From positions 52,801 to 116,800 of the forward strand of contig JAJPGU010000003.1 in the NCBI GenBank assembly GCA_021325615.1: a stretch of 64,000 bases of DNA, in the 5' to 3' direction. Shown piece after piece: positions 7,527-16,266 of the stretch. Under the pieces are notes generated by a model that saw only the letters and a list, made by a program, of their open reading frames with translations, was not told where the DNA came from and did not search any database. This DNA comes from Nitrososphaerota archaeon (GTDB taxonomy: Archaea; Thermoproteota; Nitrososphaeria; Nitrososphaerales; Nitrosopumilaceae). Numbering within the stretch: the first letter of the stretch is position 1; the number at the start of each line of letters is the position of its first letter. Both the position numbers and the translations under genes were made by a program.

Positions 7527-8663
7527 ATGAAATTAGATTTTTCAGACGAGTTTGGATATGACAGGATCTACCTGAACAACGCCTCTACCTCAAGGATGCC
7601 GAGATCGAGCATAAAGGCAATTGGAGATTTCCTTTCAAAGTACAACGAGCACGGTCCCGACTCGGAATTGTCAGACAGTTACGTCAAGGAGCGCCTCAAC
7701 AGCCTGCGAAAGGCCATCTCGCTCCTGATAAAGTGCAGGCCTGAGGAGGTGATACTCACCCAGAGCGTGACTGATGGAATAAATTTTGTAGCAAACGGGA
7801 TGGGCCTCAAGCCCGGATCAAACGTCATAACCCGCGGCGCAAACCATGAACACCCCGCAAACTATTTTCCTTGGCTGAGGATGTCCAGAAGGACTGAGCT
7901 GAGGGAACTGCCCATCGACGAGAAGGGCTTTTTCGAGTTTGACAATCTAAGGAAGGCGGTGGACGAAAATACCGGGCTGGTTGTACTAAGCCATGCACTT
8001 TTCAACACGGGGGCGATCCTCCCACTTGAGGAAGTGGGCAGGTATCTTGCCGAGCGCAACGTTCCCTTCTTTGTCGATGCAGCCCAGACTGTGGGGTGCC
8101 TTGAAGACGTGGACGTGAACAAGATAGGATGCAATTTCATGTCATTTAACGGGTCCAAGTGGCTGTGCGGGCCGATGGGTATGGGAATATTTTTCTGCAG
8201 GAAGGACTCGGCGGAGATGGTGGAGCCCCTCCAAGTGGGCGGTGAATCTGCGATGCTTCATGACAAGAAACTCGTGTACAAGGACCTGCCTGCACGGTTC
8301 CAGGCAGGCTTCCGGAACTGGGCGGGGGCGGCAGGATTGGAGGCCTCGGTGAACCTGCTTCTCAAGGTAGGAATCGGAAAGATTAGGGAACACAACATCA
8401 GGCTTGCAAACCTTATGCGCGAGGAGCTCTCAAAGGTGCCCGGTGTGACCCTTTTTGGGCCCGAGGAGGCAGCAAAAAGGACAAGCATAGTGTCCTTCGC
8501 CATAAAGGACAAGGATCCCGAACACCTGGCAAAGAGGCTTGAAAAGGAAAACATGATACTTGCGGTGAGAGAGATTTACTCAACCAAGATAATCAGGGCC
8601 TCGCCGCATTTTTACAACACGGAATCCGAGATTTTGAAGGTTGTCCAGACGGTAAGGGGCTAG
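7527..8663 (+). CDS. class V aminotransferase (cysteine desulfurase-like)
   Basis: 378-residue PLP enzyme. Visible are the N-terminal YLNNASTSRMP, the cofactor strand FFVDAAQTVGC (Asp contacting PLP) and FNGSKWLCGPMGMG, whose Lys would form the Schiff base. Overall it resembles SufS/NifS/CsdA and isopenicillin-N-epimerase-like members. No isc/suf scaffold gene is adjacent, so sulfur mobilisation is only one possibility. Its stop abuts the stop of the convergent RAM-domain gene. Confidence 0.88.
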   Translation: MKLDFSDEFGYDRIYLNNASTSRMPRSSIKAIGDFLSKYNEHGPDSELSDSYVKERLNSLRKAISLLIKCRPEEVILTQSVTDGINFVANGMGLKPGSNVITRGANHEHPANYFPWLRMSRRTELRELPIDEKGFFEFDNLRKAVDENTGLVVLSHALFNTGAILPLEEVGRYLAERNVPFFVDAAQTVGCLEDVDVNKIGCNFMSFNGSKWLCGPMGMGIFFCRKDSAEMVEPLQVGGESAMLHDKKLVYKDLPARFQAGFRNWAGAAGLEASVNLLLKVGIGKIREHNIRLANLMREELSKVPGVTLFGPEEAAKRTSIVSFAIKDKDPEHLAKRLEKENMILAVREIYSTKIIRASPHFYNTESEILKVVQTVRG

Positions 8664-8921
8664 CTATCTTTCCTGCTCTTCGATTACCATCATAGTAAGG
8701 GTCGAGTAGACCTTGTCAATCTTCCTAATCTTGTTGGTAATGATTCCCCGCAGGCGGTCCATCGTCTCTGCCGTGATCTTGATTATGATGTCATAGACGC
8801 CGTATACGCCCTGCACCTCGTACTTTACACCGGCCTCTTTGTCCAAAATTCCCTTTATCTGTTTTATTATCTCCATGTCGGATCCCAGATCAGAATTTAT
8901 CAGGATGTAGGTGGTCGGCAT
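8664..8921 (-). CDS. Lrp/AsnC ligand-binding (RAM) domain protein
   Basis: 85 residues matching only the effector-binding domain of Lrp/AsnC regulators: TYILINSDLGSDMEIIKQIK, then VQGVYGVYDIIIKI and IRKIDKVYSTLTMMVIEE. The DNA-binding helix-turn-helix is missing, so it may bind amino acids as an octamer and modulate a full-length Lrp partner, as proposed for stand-alone RAM proteins. It converges with the aminotransferase. Confidence 0.88.
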   Translation of the reverse strand: MPTTYILINSDLGSDMEIIKQIKGILDKEAGVKYEVQGVYGVYDIIIKITAETMDRLRGIITNKIRKIDKVYSTLTMMVIEEQER

Positions 8922-8977
8922 GAGTTAACTCGCGTTGCACAATATTTAGCCTTTGCCTACCAAGTCAAAATTGATTT

Positions 8978-9643
8978 ATGGCAGGATCCAAAGGTCCATG
9001 GTTGAAACCTGTCGACTTGACACTTGAAATTTCAAACAAGCTTCCCAGTTTTCCCGGATCACCCAGGCCACAGTTCATTTCTTGGGCGGATAGGAAAACC
9101 GACGGATACAACCTTGAGATGCTCTTCCTAAGTTCGCACACCGGCACCCATCTTGACGCGCCGTACCACTTTGTACAGAAGGGCCTAAAAATAGACAGGA
9201 TACCGCTGAGCAGACTGATGACAAAAGCCTTCCTTTGCAAAACAAGCAAGGGCTCCGGCGGCCAGATAACCCGGCAGGACATACAGGCCTTCAAGGAGGA
9301 GGTTGGCACCTTGCCCCCCAACTCATCCGTGATTTTCAAGACAGGCTGGTCAAGAAACGTGAAAAGAAGGGACTATTTTACCAGAAACCCCGGCCTGTCG
9401 CCCGGTGCTGCAAGACAGCTTGCAAGAATGGGGCCGGTGCTTGTTGGGATAGACTCTCCGAGCATTGATCCCGGAACCGATGCCGCCTTTACTTCCCACC
9501 ACGTGCTGCTTGGAAGCAACATTTTGGTTTTGGAAAACCTGTGCAACCTCGACAGAATCAAAGATGCCTCTTTTCGGCTCATAGTAATGCCGCTCAAGCT
9601 CAAGGGCGCGACGGGTTCTCCCGTACGGGCCTTGGCGGTCTAA
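8978..9643 (+). CDS. cyclase family protein (kynurenine formamidase-like hydrolase)
   Basis: 221 residues with the metal-binding signature HTGTHLDAPYHF near residue 51 and a GIDSPSIDPG segment, both typical of the cyclase/KynB hydrolase family (divalent metal-dependent amide or lactone hydrolysis). Near full family length. No tryptophan catabolic genes are adjacent, so the substrate is unknown. Its stop overlaps the convergent radical SAM gene by 4 bp. Confidence 0.88.
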   Translation: MAGSKGPWLKPVDLTLEISNKLPSFPGSPRPQFISWADRKTDGYNLEMLFLSSHTGTHLDAPYHFVQKGLKIDRIPLSRLMTKAFLCKTSKGSGGQITRQDIQAFKEEVGTLPPNSSVIFKTGWSRNVKRRDYFTRNPGLSPGAARQLARMGPVLVGIDSPSIDPGTDAAFTSHHVLLGSNILVLENLCNLDRIKDASFRLIVMPLKLKGATGSPVRALAV

Positions 9644-11610
9644 ACGACAAACTGGAATCTGTTTTGTCTGTAGTTTTCCGCAAGCTTGCCGGTGATTGGG
9701 ATCCTGTATCCGCAGAACTTGCAGTTGTTTTGCCCGTCCAGATGCCAGCCCTGTATGTCAAAGCCAAAACGTTTGACCACCACCTTCCCGCACCCGGGGC
9801 AGTAGGTATGCTCGAGCTTGTGCCCGGGGACGTTTCCAACGTAGGCAAAGTTCAGGCCTTCCTTTTTTGCCACCTCGTGGTGTCTTTCCAGCATCTCCAC
9901 GGGCGTGGGCTCGAACTCCATCATCTTGTAGTCTGGATGGAACCTGAGGAAATGGATGGGTATGTCGGGGCCAAGCTCTTCGTAGATGAACCTGCAGAGC
10001 TTTGACGCGTGTTCAAGGCTGTCTCCGACGCGCGGCACGATGAGATCAGTTATCTCGACATGGATCTTTGTCTTGTCCCGTATCTCCTTGAGGGTGTCAA
10101 ATATTGGCTGCGGATCCGGTACTCCGATGTACTGCCGCGTAAACCCAGGCTCGGCGCTTCCCTTAAAGTCCACCGTTATGCAGTCCAGAAACTCACCCAT
10201 CATCTTTACCGTTTCTGGGGTGTCGTAGCCGTTTGACACAAAGACGTTGAACAGCCCAGCCTTCCTTGCCGCAACTCCGCAGTCTCTTGCAAACTCGATG
10301 AATATGGACGGCTGGTTGTATGTATAGGCTATCCCTTGGGAGCCAGACCTTGTCGCAAGCTCTACCACTTCTTGTGGAGAGAGATCCCTCCCCTCCACCT
10401 TTCTCCTCTGGCTAATGTCATAGTTCTGGCAGTATTTGCAATTATGCAGCAATATGCCATCGCCGACATAATTGTGGTTTGGAATGCATTCAAAACTAAA
10501 AACTTGGGCAGTTTTGCCTGTGTATTTTACTTGCTCAACGTTAATCCATGTTCTCTTATTTTTTCTAACTGATGGGGCGATATAATCTAGGATAAGAGCC
10601 TCAACTTCGTCAGGATGATTGCAGACTTGTCTGTCGGAAATGCGTATGGTCCTCCACCCGTTTGCGGCCAGTGTCATGTCTCTTAATCTGTCTGCCTGCG
10701 GGATTTTCTCAGAATCATAGTGCCGCCACTCCTCAACTTCGATGTCTATTTTGGCTTCGACTATAGCGGCACCTGCAATGTAGAAACTCCTCGAATCCTC
10801 GGGCTGATCCTTTATTTCAATCCGATAATCCTTTTCATGTTTTATCCCCATTCTATCAAGGAGATTGAAAAGCGATTTTTGAGATTCCGAGGGGCGGCCA
10901 TGCAGCTCCTTTGGCATTTCATGTCCGTTCAAGCAGCACACTTCTTGATGTCGGTTCCATTCGTCACCATCTGTGATTATCTTATCACAGTTTTTGCATG
11001 AGAATTTAGATTGTTTTACCGGATCCGAACTTTGCCGCTTCCAGACTTTGGCATTATGATGCCAAACCTTAAGGATTTGATCGCCCCGGTCCAACGTTTC
11101 GGCTGTTTTCCACCCGTCGGTTGTAAATACAGGGTGCTCCCTAGTGAGGTATAACTTTCCCTCTCCCCTGTTTCCATAAGTCACTTCTAAAAGTTCAGCA
11201 AATCTCGAGCCGGCATGCGTTACAACGTTTGGAACAATTTCAAAATTACCCCCCACATTATACGACCAGACCTTGTCCCCGCTCCTTATTTTTTCAATGG
11301 GTTTCCTCGTGCCATTGGCCATCAAGATTTTGGTTCCTTTCGGTTGACAGAGCCAATTACAGCCCGTCGTAGCGATTGAAAATATGCTTGTACCAGGCAT
11401 GTAATGAACGACGGGCTTTTTCTCAATGGGGTCTACGTGTCCCGTAATCACCTTTCCGTATGCAAGAAGGTCAAGCTTTCCGTTGTTGTTCGCCCTTATA
11501 CCACACAGCCCTATCTGGCCCTTTCCAATCTCGCAGTATCTAGCACATGCCGTACACCGTACCTTGTCGCCGGGTAGCTTTTGATATAAAACAGCTTCTT
11601 TAGTCGTCAT
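9640..11610 (-). CDS. amrS: AmmeMemoRadiSam-type radical SAM enzyme, intein-containing
   Basis: 656-residue precursor. Removing residues 88-390 (intein) leaves a ~353-residue extein that reads through GCNWLC-KYCQNYD, the C-x3-C-x2-C radical SAM motif. The N-terminal VRCTACARYCEIGKGQIGLC and C-terminal YCPGCGKVVVKRFGF...CKFCGYRIP are Cys-rich regions typical of the COG1180 subgroup found with AMMECR1 and Memo proteins. It should cleave SAM to generate a radical; the substrate is unknown. No AMMECR1 or Memo gene lies in the window. Without splicing the 4Fe-4S motif is interrupted and the enzyme should be inactive. Follows cdc48 by 27 bp on the same strand. Confidence 0.9.
   Translation of the reverse strand: MTTKEAVLYQKLPGDKVRCTACARYCEIGKGQIGLCGIRANNNGKLDLLAYGKVITGHVDPIEKKPVVHYMPGTSIFSIATTGCNWLCQPKGTKILMANGTRKPIEKIRSGDKVWSYNVGGNFEIVPNVVTHAGSRFAELLEVTYGNRGEGKLYLTREHPVFTTDGWKTAETLDRGDQILKVWHHNAKVWKRQSSDPVKQSKFSCKNCDKIITDGDEWNRHQEVCCLNGHEMPKELHGRPSESQKSLFNLLDRMGIKHEKDYRIEIKDQPEDSRSFYIAGAAIVEAKIDIEVEEWRHYDSEKIPQADRLRDMTLAANGWRTIRISDRQVCNHPDEVEALILDYIAPSVRKNKRTWINVEQVKYTGKTAQVFSFECIPNHNYVGDGILLHNCKYCQNYDISQRRKVEGRDLSPQEVVELATRSGSQGIAYTYNQPSIFIEFARDCGVAARKAGLFNVFVSNGYDTPETVKMMGEFLDCITVDFKGSAEPGFTRQYIGVPDPQPIFDTLKEIRDKTKIHVEITDLIVPRVGDSLEHASKLCRFIYEELGPDIPIHFLRFHPDYKMMEFEPTPVEMLERHHEVAKKEGLNFAYVGNVPGHKLEHTYCPGCGKVVVKRFGFDIQGWHLDGQNNCKFCGYRIPITGKLAENYRQNRFQFVV
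10441..11349 (-). mobile_element. intein with a Vsr/PD-(D/E)XK-like nuclease domain
   Basis: Residues 88-390 of the radical SAM precursor. Splicing block A begins at Cys (CQPKGTKILMANGTRKPIEK), block B is LTREHPVFTTDGWK (T-x2-H), and the C-terminal block FSFECIPNHNYVGDGILLHN is followed by Cys, the +1 nucleophile. Between the splicing halves lies a zinc-finger-like FSCKNCDK...HQEVCC and then a nuclease-like part: RPSESQKSLFNLLDRMGI, AKIDIEVEEWRHY, DRLRDMTLAANGWRTIRISD. This matches the Vsr/DUF559 type of PD-(D/E)XK fold rather than LAGLIDADG. Junction codons checked: Cys TGT at 11347-11349, Asn AAT at 10441-10443, then TGC. Confidence 0.9.
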
Positions 11611-11637
11611 CAGTATTATTCGATTTTATCATATAAG

Positions 11638-13779
11638 TCATGATGCGACTGCCTGTTTTGGGTTGGTGTTTCCGGGTCGGAGTTTTCTGATCGCGCTCTC
11701 AAAATCCTCCCGGGTCAACTTTATTGACTTGACGGATTTTCCGCCCCCGTCGACATACCTTCTGATGGCGCCCAACGCCGCCCTGTTGCACACTCCTTCG
11801 ATCTCCGCTCCGCTGAACCCATCAGTCATCTCTACAAGACGTGCAAAGTCTATGCCAGACGAAAGAGGTTTCCTTTTTGTGTGTATCTCAAATATGTGCT
11901 GGCGTCCCTGAGCGTCTGGAAGCGGTACCTGCAGTATCCTGTCGAACCTTCCCGGCCTGAGCAAGGCATCGTCTATCAGGTCCACCCTGTTCGTAGCCCC
12001 TATGACAAGCACGTTGTGGAGCTCCTCAAGGCCGTCTATCTCAGTCAGTAGTTGCGACACAATTCTATCGGTGGCGTGCGAGTCAGAACCGCCCGACTCG
12101 CGCTTTGGTGCAAGGGCATCCATCTCATCGAGAAATATGATACAGGGAGCGGCCTGGCGTGCCTTTCGAAAGACTTCCCTGACCCCCTTTTCAGATTCCC
12201 CAACCCATTTGGAGAGCAGCTCGGGTCCCTTTATGCTGATAAAGTTTGACTCCGTCGTGTGAGCAACAGCCTTTGCAATGAGGGTCTTTCCTGTGCCCGG
12301 TGGACCGTACAGCAGGACGCCCTTTGGCGGCTTGACGTCGGCATGCTCAAATGCCTCCTTGTGCTTTAGCGGCCACTCTACTGCCTCGTGAAGCTCGTCC
12401 TTTAGGGAGGCCAGTCCTCCGACATCCTCCCATGAAACGTTGGGGACCTGGACCAGGACTTCACGCAGGGCAGATGGGCGCACCTCCTTTAGGGCATCCC
12501 TGAAGTCATTTTCGGTTATCATGATTTTTTGCAGGACCTCTGCAGGGATCTTTTCCGCTTCAAGATCGATTTCCGGCAGTACCCTCCTTAGCGATCTCAT
12601 GGCGGCTTCCTTGGCAAGAATCTCAAGGTCCGCGCCAACAAAGCCGTGCGTTACCTTTGATACCTGCTGGAGGTTCACCTTCTCGTCAAGCGGCATGCCG
12701 CGGGTGTGGATTGCGAGGATTTCCCCCCTGCCGGTCTCGTCGGGAATTCCTATCTCGATTTCCCTATCGAATCTTCCCGGTCTCCTGAGGGCTGGGTCAA
12801 TCGAGTCTGGTCTGTTGGTGGCAGCTATCACGACCACCTTGCCACGTGACTTCATTCCGTCCATCAGGGTCAGAAGCTGTGATACCACTCTCTTTTCCAC
12901 CTCTCCCGTTACCTCCTCTCGCTTTGGCGCGATCGAGTCAACCTCGTCAATGAAAACTATGCTTGGCGAGTTTTCCTCGGCCTGCTTGAACAATTCGCGC
13001 AGCCTTTCCTCGCTTTCACCGTAAAACTTGCCTATTATTTCAGGGCCACTGATTGAGAGGAAATTGGAGTTGGTTTCACCGGCTACCGCCTTTGCAAGCA
13101 AGGTCTTGCCTGTTCCAGGAGGGCCGTAGAGCAGGACGCCCTTTGGCGCCTCAACTCCCAGTTTTTCAAAGAGCTCCGGGTGACGCATCGGCAATTCTAC
13201 CATCTCCCGTATTTTTTGTACTTCATTCCGCAATCCCCCAAGGTCGTCGTATGTAACCTTTGGAACGGAATTATCTACTGCCTTTGTGATTGTGCCAAGG
13301 CTGAATTCAGTCTGGGAGGTTATCATCAGAGGCTTTCCGGCGGGTGCAGCGTTTGTTACCACGAGCTGGGTTTTGCCGCCAAGATGGGTAGTTACTAACA
13401 ATGTATCTCCAGCGGTAAGGACGTGGCCCATGTAGTTTGCCTGCATATATTCCTGAAGGCCTTCGGAGCTAAGCTTCTCAATAGGCGAGACCGTGACATT
13501 TTCTGCCTCGACGGCTTCTACCCTTTTGACGGATACCTTCTCGCCGATGCCTGCCCCGATATTCTGCCTTGTGATCCCGTCCACCTTTATGATTCCGGTA
13601 CCATAATCCTCTACGGATCCGGGCCAGAGCTTAGCGTGACTTTTCCTGTTTCCGGCAAGCTCCAAAACATTGCCAGCCTCCCATCCGTGGTCTTCGACCA
13701 CCTTAGGATCTACTACCGCAATACCTTTTCCTACGTGTCTTTGGGACGCCTCTGCTATTTTTAGAAAGATTTCACTCAT
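11638..13779 (-). CDS. cdc48: CDC48/VAT-type AAA+ ATPase
   Basis: 713 residues: an N-domain of about 185 residues (double-psi barrel [20 protein letters not shown]) and two AAA modules, each with Walker A GPPGTGKT, Walker B ([30 protein letters not shown]) and an SRH arginine ([24 protein letters not shown]). The hexamer unfolds proteins, probably for the proteasome or refolding. The C-terminus lacks an obvious HbYX tail. A possible Shine-Dalgarno GGTGAT precedes the ATG by a few bases. Hsp20 lies 30 bp upstream on the same strand, suggesting a proteostasis operon. Confidence 0.96.
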   Translation of the reverse strand: MSEIFLKIAEASQRHVGKGIAVVDPKVVEDHGWEAGNVLELAGNRKSHAKLWPGSVEDYGTGIIKVDGITRQNIGAGIGEKVSVKRVEAVEAENVTVSPIEKLSSEGLQEYMQANYMGHVLTAGDTLLVTTHLGGKTQLVVTNAAPAGKPLMITSQTEFSLGTITKAVDNSVPKVTYDDLGGLRNEVQKIREMVELPMRHPELFEKLGVEAPKGVLLYGPPGTGKTLLAKAVAGETNSNFLSISGPEIIGKFYGESEERLRELFKQAEENSPSIVFIDEVDSIAPKREEVTGEVEKRVVSQLLTLMDGMKSRGKVVVIAATNRPDSIDPALRRPGRFDREIEIGIPDETGRGEILAIHTRGMPLDEKVNLQQVSKVTHGFVGADLEILAKEAAMRSLRRVLPEIDLEAEKIPAEVLQKIMITENDFRDALKEVRPSALREVLVQVPNVSWEDVGGLASLKDELHEAVEWPLKHKEAFEHADVKPPKGVLLYGPPGTGKTLIAKAVAHTTESNFISIKGPELLSKWVGESEKGVREVFRKARQAAPCIIFLDEMDALAPKRESGGSDSHATDRIVSQLLTEIDGLEELHNVLVIGATNRVDLIDDALLRPGRFDRILQVPLPDAQGRQHIFEIHTKRKPLSSGIDFARLVEMTDGFSGAEIEGVCNRAALGAIRRYVDGGGKSVKSIKLTREDFESAIRKLRPGNTNPKQAVAS

Positions 13780-13809
13780 AATTTAATCACCATAAAAAAT
13801 AAGGTGGGT

Positions 13810-14310
13810 TTATTCGACCTCCACCTTTTTTCCTTGAGGTCGCGGATCTTCCCTTAGGTTGCACCTTATTTCGAGGATTCCGTTGGCATATGTTGCCTTG
13901 ATGGAGTTTTCGTCAACCTTGTGCTTGATGGGGACCTTGGTCGAGTATTTCTTCTCGCCTCGTTCTGCATCCAGCACGATTGTGCGTCCTACTACCTCTA
14001 TCTTGATGTCGTTCTTCTCTACGCCGGGCATTTCTGCGACAACCTTGAGGACCTTCTCCTTGTCGTCAACCAGGACGTCAACAAGCGGTTCCCTGACCTC
14101 AGCGTTTGGAAGCAGGCCTTGTCGGAGGTTGCCGTATTCCTTAACGACGGGTTTGCCATCTGGTCCAACGGTAACGGAATATCCGTAATAGTACGGGCCA
14201 AACGTTTGCGTATTGCCAAAACTCCTCATTTCGTCCCATACGTTGTCCAGATCCTTGAAAGGTCGCATCATTCTTTGGAAGAGTCCGTCAAATTCATCCC
14301 ATTCATTCAT
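13810..14310 (-). CDS. hsp20: Hsp20/alpha-crystallin small heat shock protein
   Basis: ATP-independent holdase. The alpha-crystallin domain runs from VREPLVDVLVDDKEKVLKVV through MPGVEKNDIKIEVVGRTIVL to VDENSIKATYANGILEI, where the canonical ANGILEI signature occurs. The short C-terminal tail ends GKKVEVE, so the usual IXI motif is not obvious. The frame is open to an ATG at 14346, but that lies within the promoter region; the ATG at 14308-14310 (MNEWDEFDGL) fits a TATA-like CTTTATATTATG 35-40 nt upstream. cdc48 follows on the same strand. Confidence 0.92.
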   Translation of the reverse strand: MNEWDEFDGLFQRMMRPFKDLDNVWDEMRSFGNTQTFGPYYYGYSVTVGPDGKPVVKEYGNLRQGLLPNAEVREPLVDVLVDDKEKVLKVVAEMPGVEKNDIKIEVVGRTIVLDAERGEKKYSTKVPIKHKVDENSIKATYANGILEIRCNLREDPRPQGKKVEVE

Positions 14311-14353
14311 GTCATATTCACCTGTATAGTGTAATATGTATGACATAATATAA

Positions 14354-14380
14354 AGATTATGTTGAGAATTGACATAATCT
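14354..14380. promoter_or_regulatory. palindrome AGATTATGT-N9-ACATAATCT between hsp20 and a divergent gene
   Basis: Perfect 9-bp arms (14354-14362 and 14372-14380). A further half-site, GACATAAT, lies at 14342-14349 and overlaps the hsp20 TATA region. The position between two divergent starts suggests an operator for a stress-responsive regulator acting on the hsp20-cdc48 genes; the cognate protein is not identified. Confidence 0.55.
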
Positions 14381-14420
14381 TACATAGCCTAATATAGATG
14401 ACAGGAGTAAAACATCCTGT

Positions 14421-15083
14421 ATGCGCCAATCGGGAGTTTCTGTACCAGACGCGGTACGCGATATAATCACAAGGAACAGGTCCATTTACGACTGCGTAAA
14501 GATGGATCTTATCAACTACACAGCCCTCGCTGTGAAGCTCCAAAAGGAGGTGGAAGGGCAGGTAGGAAGCCCGGTAAACCTCAACACGATTGTAGTTGCG
14601 ATAAAGAGATACGCAGATTCGTTTGAGAAAAAGGAGGACGTTCAAAACGAGCCAGTGCTGAAAAATGCCAGGCTTTCCCTCACGGATGGGATAATGGACA
14701 TCAAGTTTTCTTCCCAGGACATGGGAATGGACGATGCCGTGTCCCTCATGGATAGTTTTACCCGCATAGATCCCGACTACGAATTTTTTAGGCTTACAAA
14801 CTCTTTTAGGTTTCTCACCGAAGACGTTAGCGACGTCAGGAAGTTGCTCGAGTCTTTTTCCTCGCACAAGAACCTCTTCCAGACGGGTCTCGCAAAGATT
14901 AGCATCATGATACCGGATTCCCAAAACAATCCGGACGTGGCGTCTTATGTGTCTGAAATTCTGCACAATAATGGTATCGAACTCGTCAATGCCTTCTTCG
15001 GACAGGATAACATAGTTTTGGTTTTGCATGAAAAAGACGCTGCGAAGGCCTACGAGATATTGCGGGGCGAGATTTCCAGGTAA
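14421..15083 (+). CDS. ACT-domain-like regulatory protein
   Basis: 220 residues. The first ~90 look helical (PDAVRDIITRNRSIYDCVKM, LNTIVVAIKRYADSF), like a helix-turn-helix or dimerisation region. The C-terminal half contains two ACT-like units: ARLSLTDGIMDIKFSS and AKISIMIPDSQNNPDVASY...NGIELVNAFFGQDNIVLVL. ACT pairs bind amino acids or other small ligands, so a one-component sensor is plausible. It shares its upstream region with hsp20. Confidence 0.6.
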   Translation: MRQSGVSVPDAVRDIITRNRSIYDCVKMDLINYTALAVKLQKEVEGQVGSPVNLNTIVVAIKRYADSFEKKEDVQNEPVLKNARLSLTDGIMDIKFSSQDMGMDDAVSLMDSFTRIDPDYEFFRLTNSFRFLTEDVSDVRKLLESFSSHKNLFQTGLAKISIMIPDSQNNPDVASYVSEILHNNGIELVNAFFGQDNIVLVLHEKDAAKAYEILRGEISR

Positions 15084-15093
15084 GGTGAGGCTT

Positions 15094-15414
15094 CTAAATT
15101 CCTAGGGATTCGGCCCTTGTCAGTTCAAGGTATACCTTGTCCCCTACAGAAAGGTTCAGTTCCTTGTATTCATGCATGTCTAGCTTGATGGAGGTAATGC
15201 CCCCGCCCAATCCACCCATGCCTCCTGCCATCATTTTGTTAAGGCTTTTTATCATGTCATCCATGTTGGTAAATCCCATCACCCCTGAGCCAAACGGGGA
15301 CATGGGAGGGCTGTTCTGCTCCTTAAAGTCCTTTGAAGAGGAGAGCGATACTATGACATATGGAGCACCGTCGGGTGAACCCTCGATTCTTACGACAATG
15401 TACTCCTTCTTCAT
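15094..15414 (-). CDS. hypothetical protein with Gly/Met-rich centre
   Basis: 106 residues. Beta-strand segments at both ends (EYIVVRIEGSPDGAPYVIVS and VGDKVYLELTRAE) flank a flexible Met/Gly/Pro-rich loop containing MMAGGMGGLGGGI. The ends resemble a small beta-barrel. No motif or signal sequence, and function unknown. It converges on the ACT-like gene 10 bp away. Confidence 0.6.
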   Translation of the reverse strand: MKKEYIVVRIEGSPDGAPYVIVSLSSSKDFKEQNSPPMSPFGSGVMGFTNMDDMIKSLNKMMAGGMGGLGGGITSIKLDMHEYKELNLSVGDKVYLELTRAESLGI

Positions 15415-15511
15415 ACCCTAGTTCCGCAATGCACTTTATTTTATCTTTCTCCCCAAAATCGGCCACGCCGTGGCTGCCGGGCGTTATTTATATCAGATCC
15501 TGCGCGTTTGC

Positions 15512-16183
15512 CTAGGAATTTTCTCTACGCTTTTTGCCCTGATAGTAAATCAGGCCCCCGCCGGCAAGGGCTATCCCTACTATTGCTGCCGGGAGATAGT
15601 CAAAAATGACCGACGGCTGGCCGCCTTCAAATTTGATGGAGCCTAGCATCTGGTTATATTCCGGAATGTCTGACTCGAAATTCGCCTTGTCGTTTGCGTA
15701 TGTGATGGTGTAGAATTTGCCGTTTGCCAGCACCTCCGTCTGGTTGAACATTATAGTGTCGTTTTTCTGGGAGACAAAGTTCTCTTCTAGGAGCAAGGTC
15801 CTTGCGGCAAGACCTCCAATGGTGCTGTCCTGCTGGGAGAGAAACGATATGTCGGCCGACTGGTTTCCTGCAAGCATCTGCTCCTTGTTCTTGACGTAAT
15901 CACCAAGCGAGGTCCCGTTTGCCTGTTCGACGCTAATTGAGATGGAGGCGGTGAACCCGCCCGAATAGGGTGCAATTACTGCAACGTCGGGGGCTGCGGG
16001 ATCCGATTTTTTCGGTTCTTCTACTGCCCATCCGGCTGGGGCCTGAAAGTGGATGCCAAGTTCTGCATTGGCATAATTGCCCTGCGAGTCAAGTGTGGAG
16101 TTTTGGTCAGCAGCATACGAATTCTGCATCAAACCTGCCGCAATAAGTAGAATGGAAAGTACGACTAACGTTCTGGCGTCCAA
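15512..16183 (-). CDS. secreted, C-terminally anchored PsbP-like protein
   Basis: 223 residues. The signal peptide (MDARTLVVLSILLIAAGLM) ends in a NSYAA-type site. The ectodomain carries the pattern LGIHFQAPAGWAVEEPKKSD, seen in PsbP/MOG1-like folds, and continues to LGSIKFE. A C-terminal membrane helix (LPAAIVGIALAGGGLIYY) is followed by the basic stop-transfer QGKKRREN. It is therefore outside the cell, anchored by its tail. The substrate or partner is unknown. Confidence 0.75.
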   Translation of the reverse strand: MDARTLVVLSILLIAAGLMQNSYAADQNSTLDSQGNYANAELGIHFQAPAGWAVEEPKKSDPAAPDVAVIAPYSGGFTASISISVEQANGTSLGDYVKNKEQMLAGNQSADISFLSQQDSTIGGLAARTLLLEENFVSQKNDTIMFNQTEVLANGKFYTITYANDKANFESDIPEYNQMLGSIKFEGGQPSVIFDYLPAAIVGIALAGGGLIYYQGKKRRENS

Positions 16184-16266
16184 TGTTGGGCTTTTTCTGC
16201 CGGCAAATAAAAGCTAACCTTGGTTGCAAATTTTGAATTATATTGGACATACCAAGAGGGGGTTTG

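Noticed and set aside
14307..15029. 240-residue minus-strand frame opposite the ACT-type gene
   Set aside because: His/Tyr/Val-rich antisense translation that runs into the hsp20 start and covers the palindrome; the plus frame shows regular ACT-like structure.
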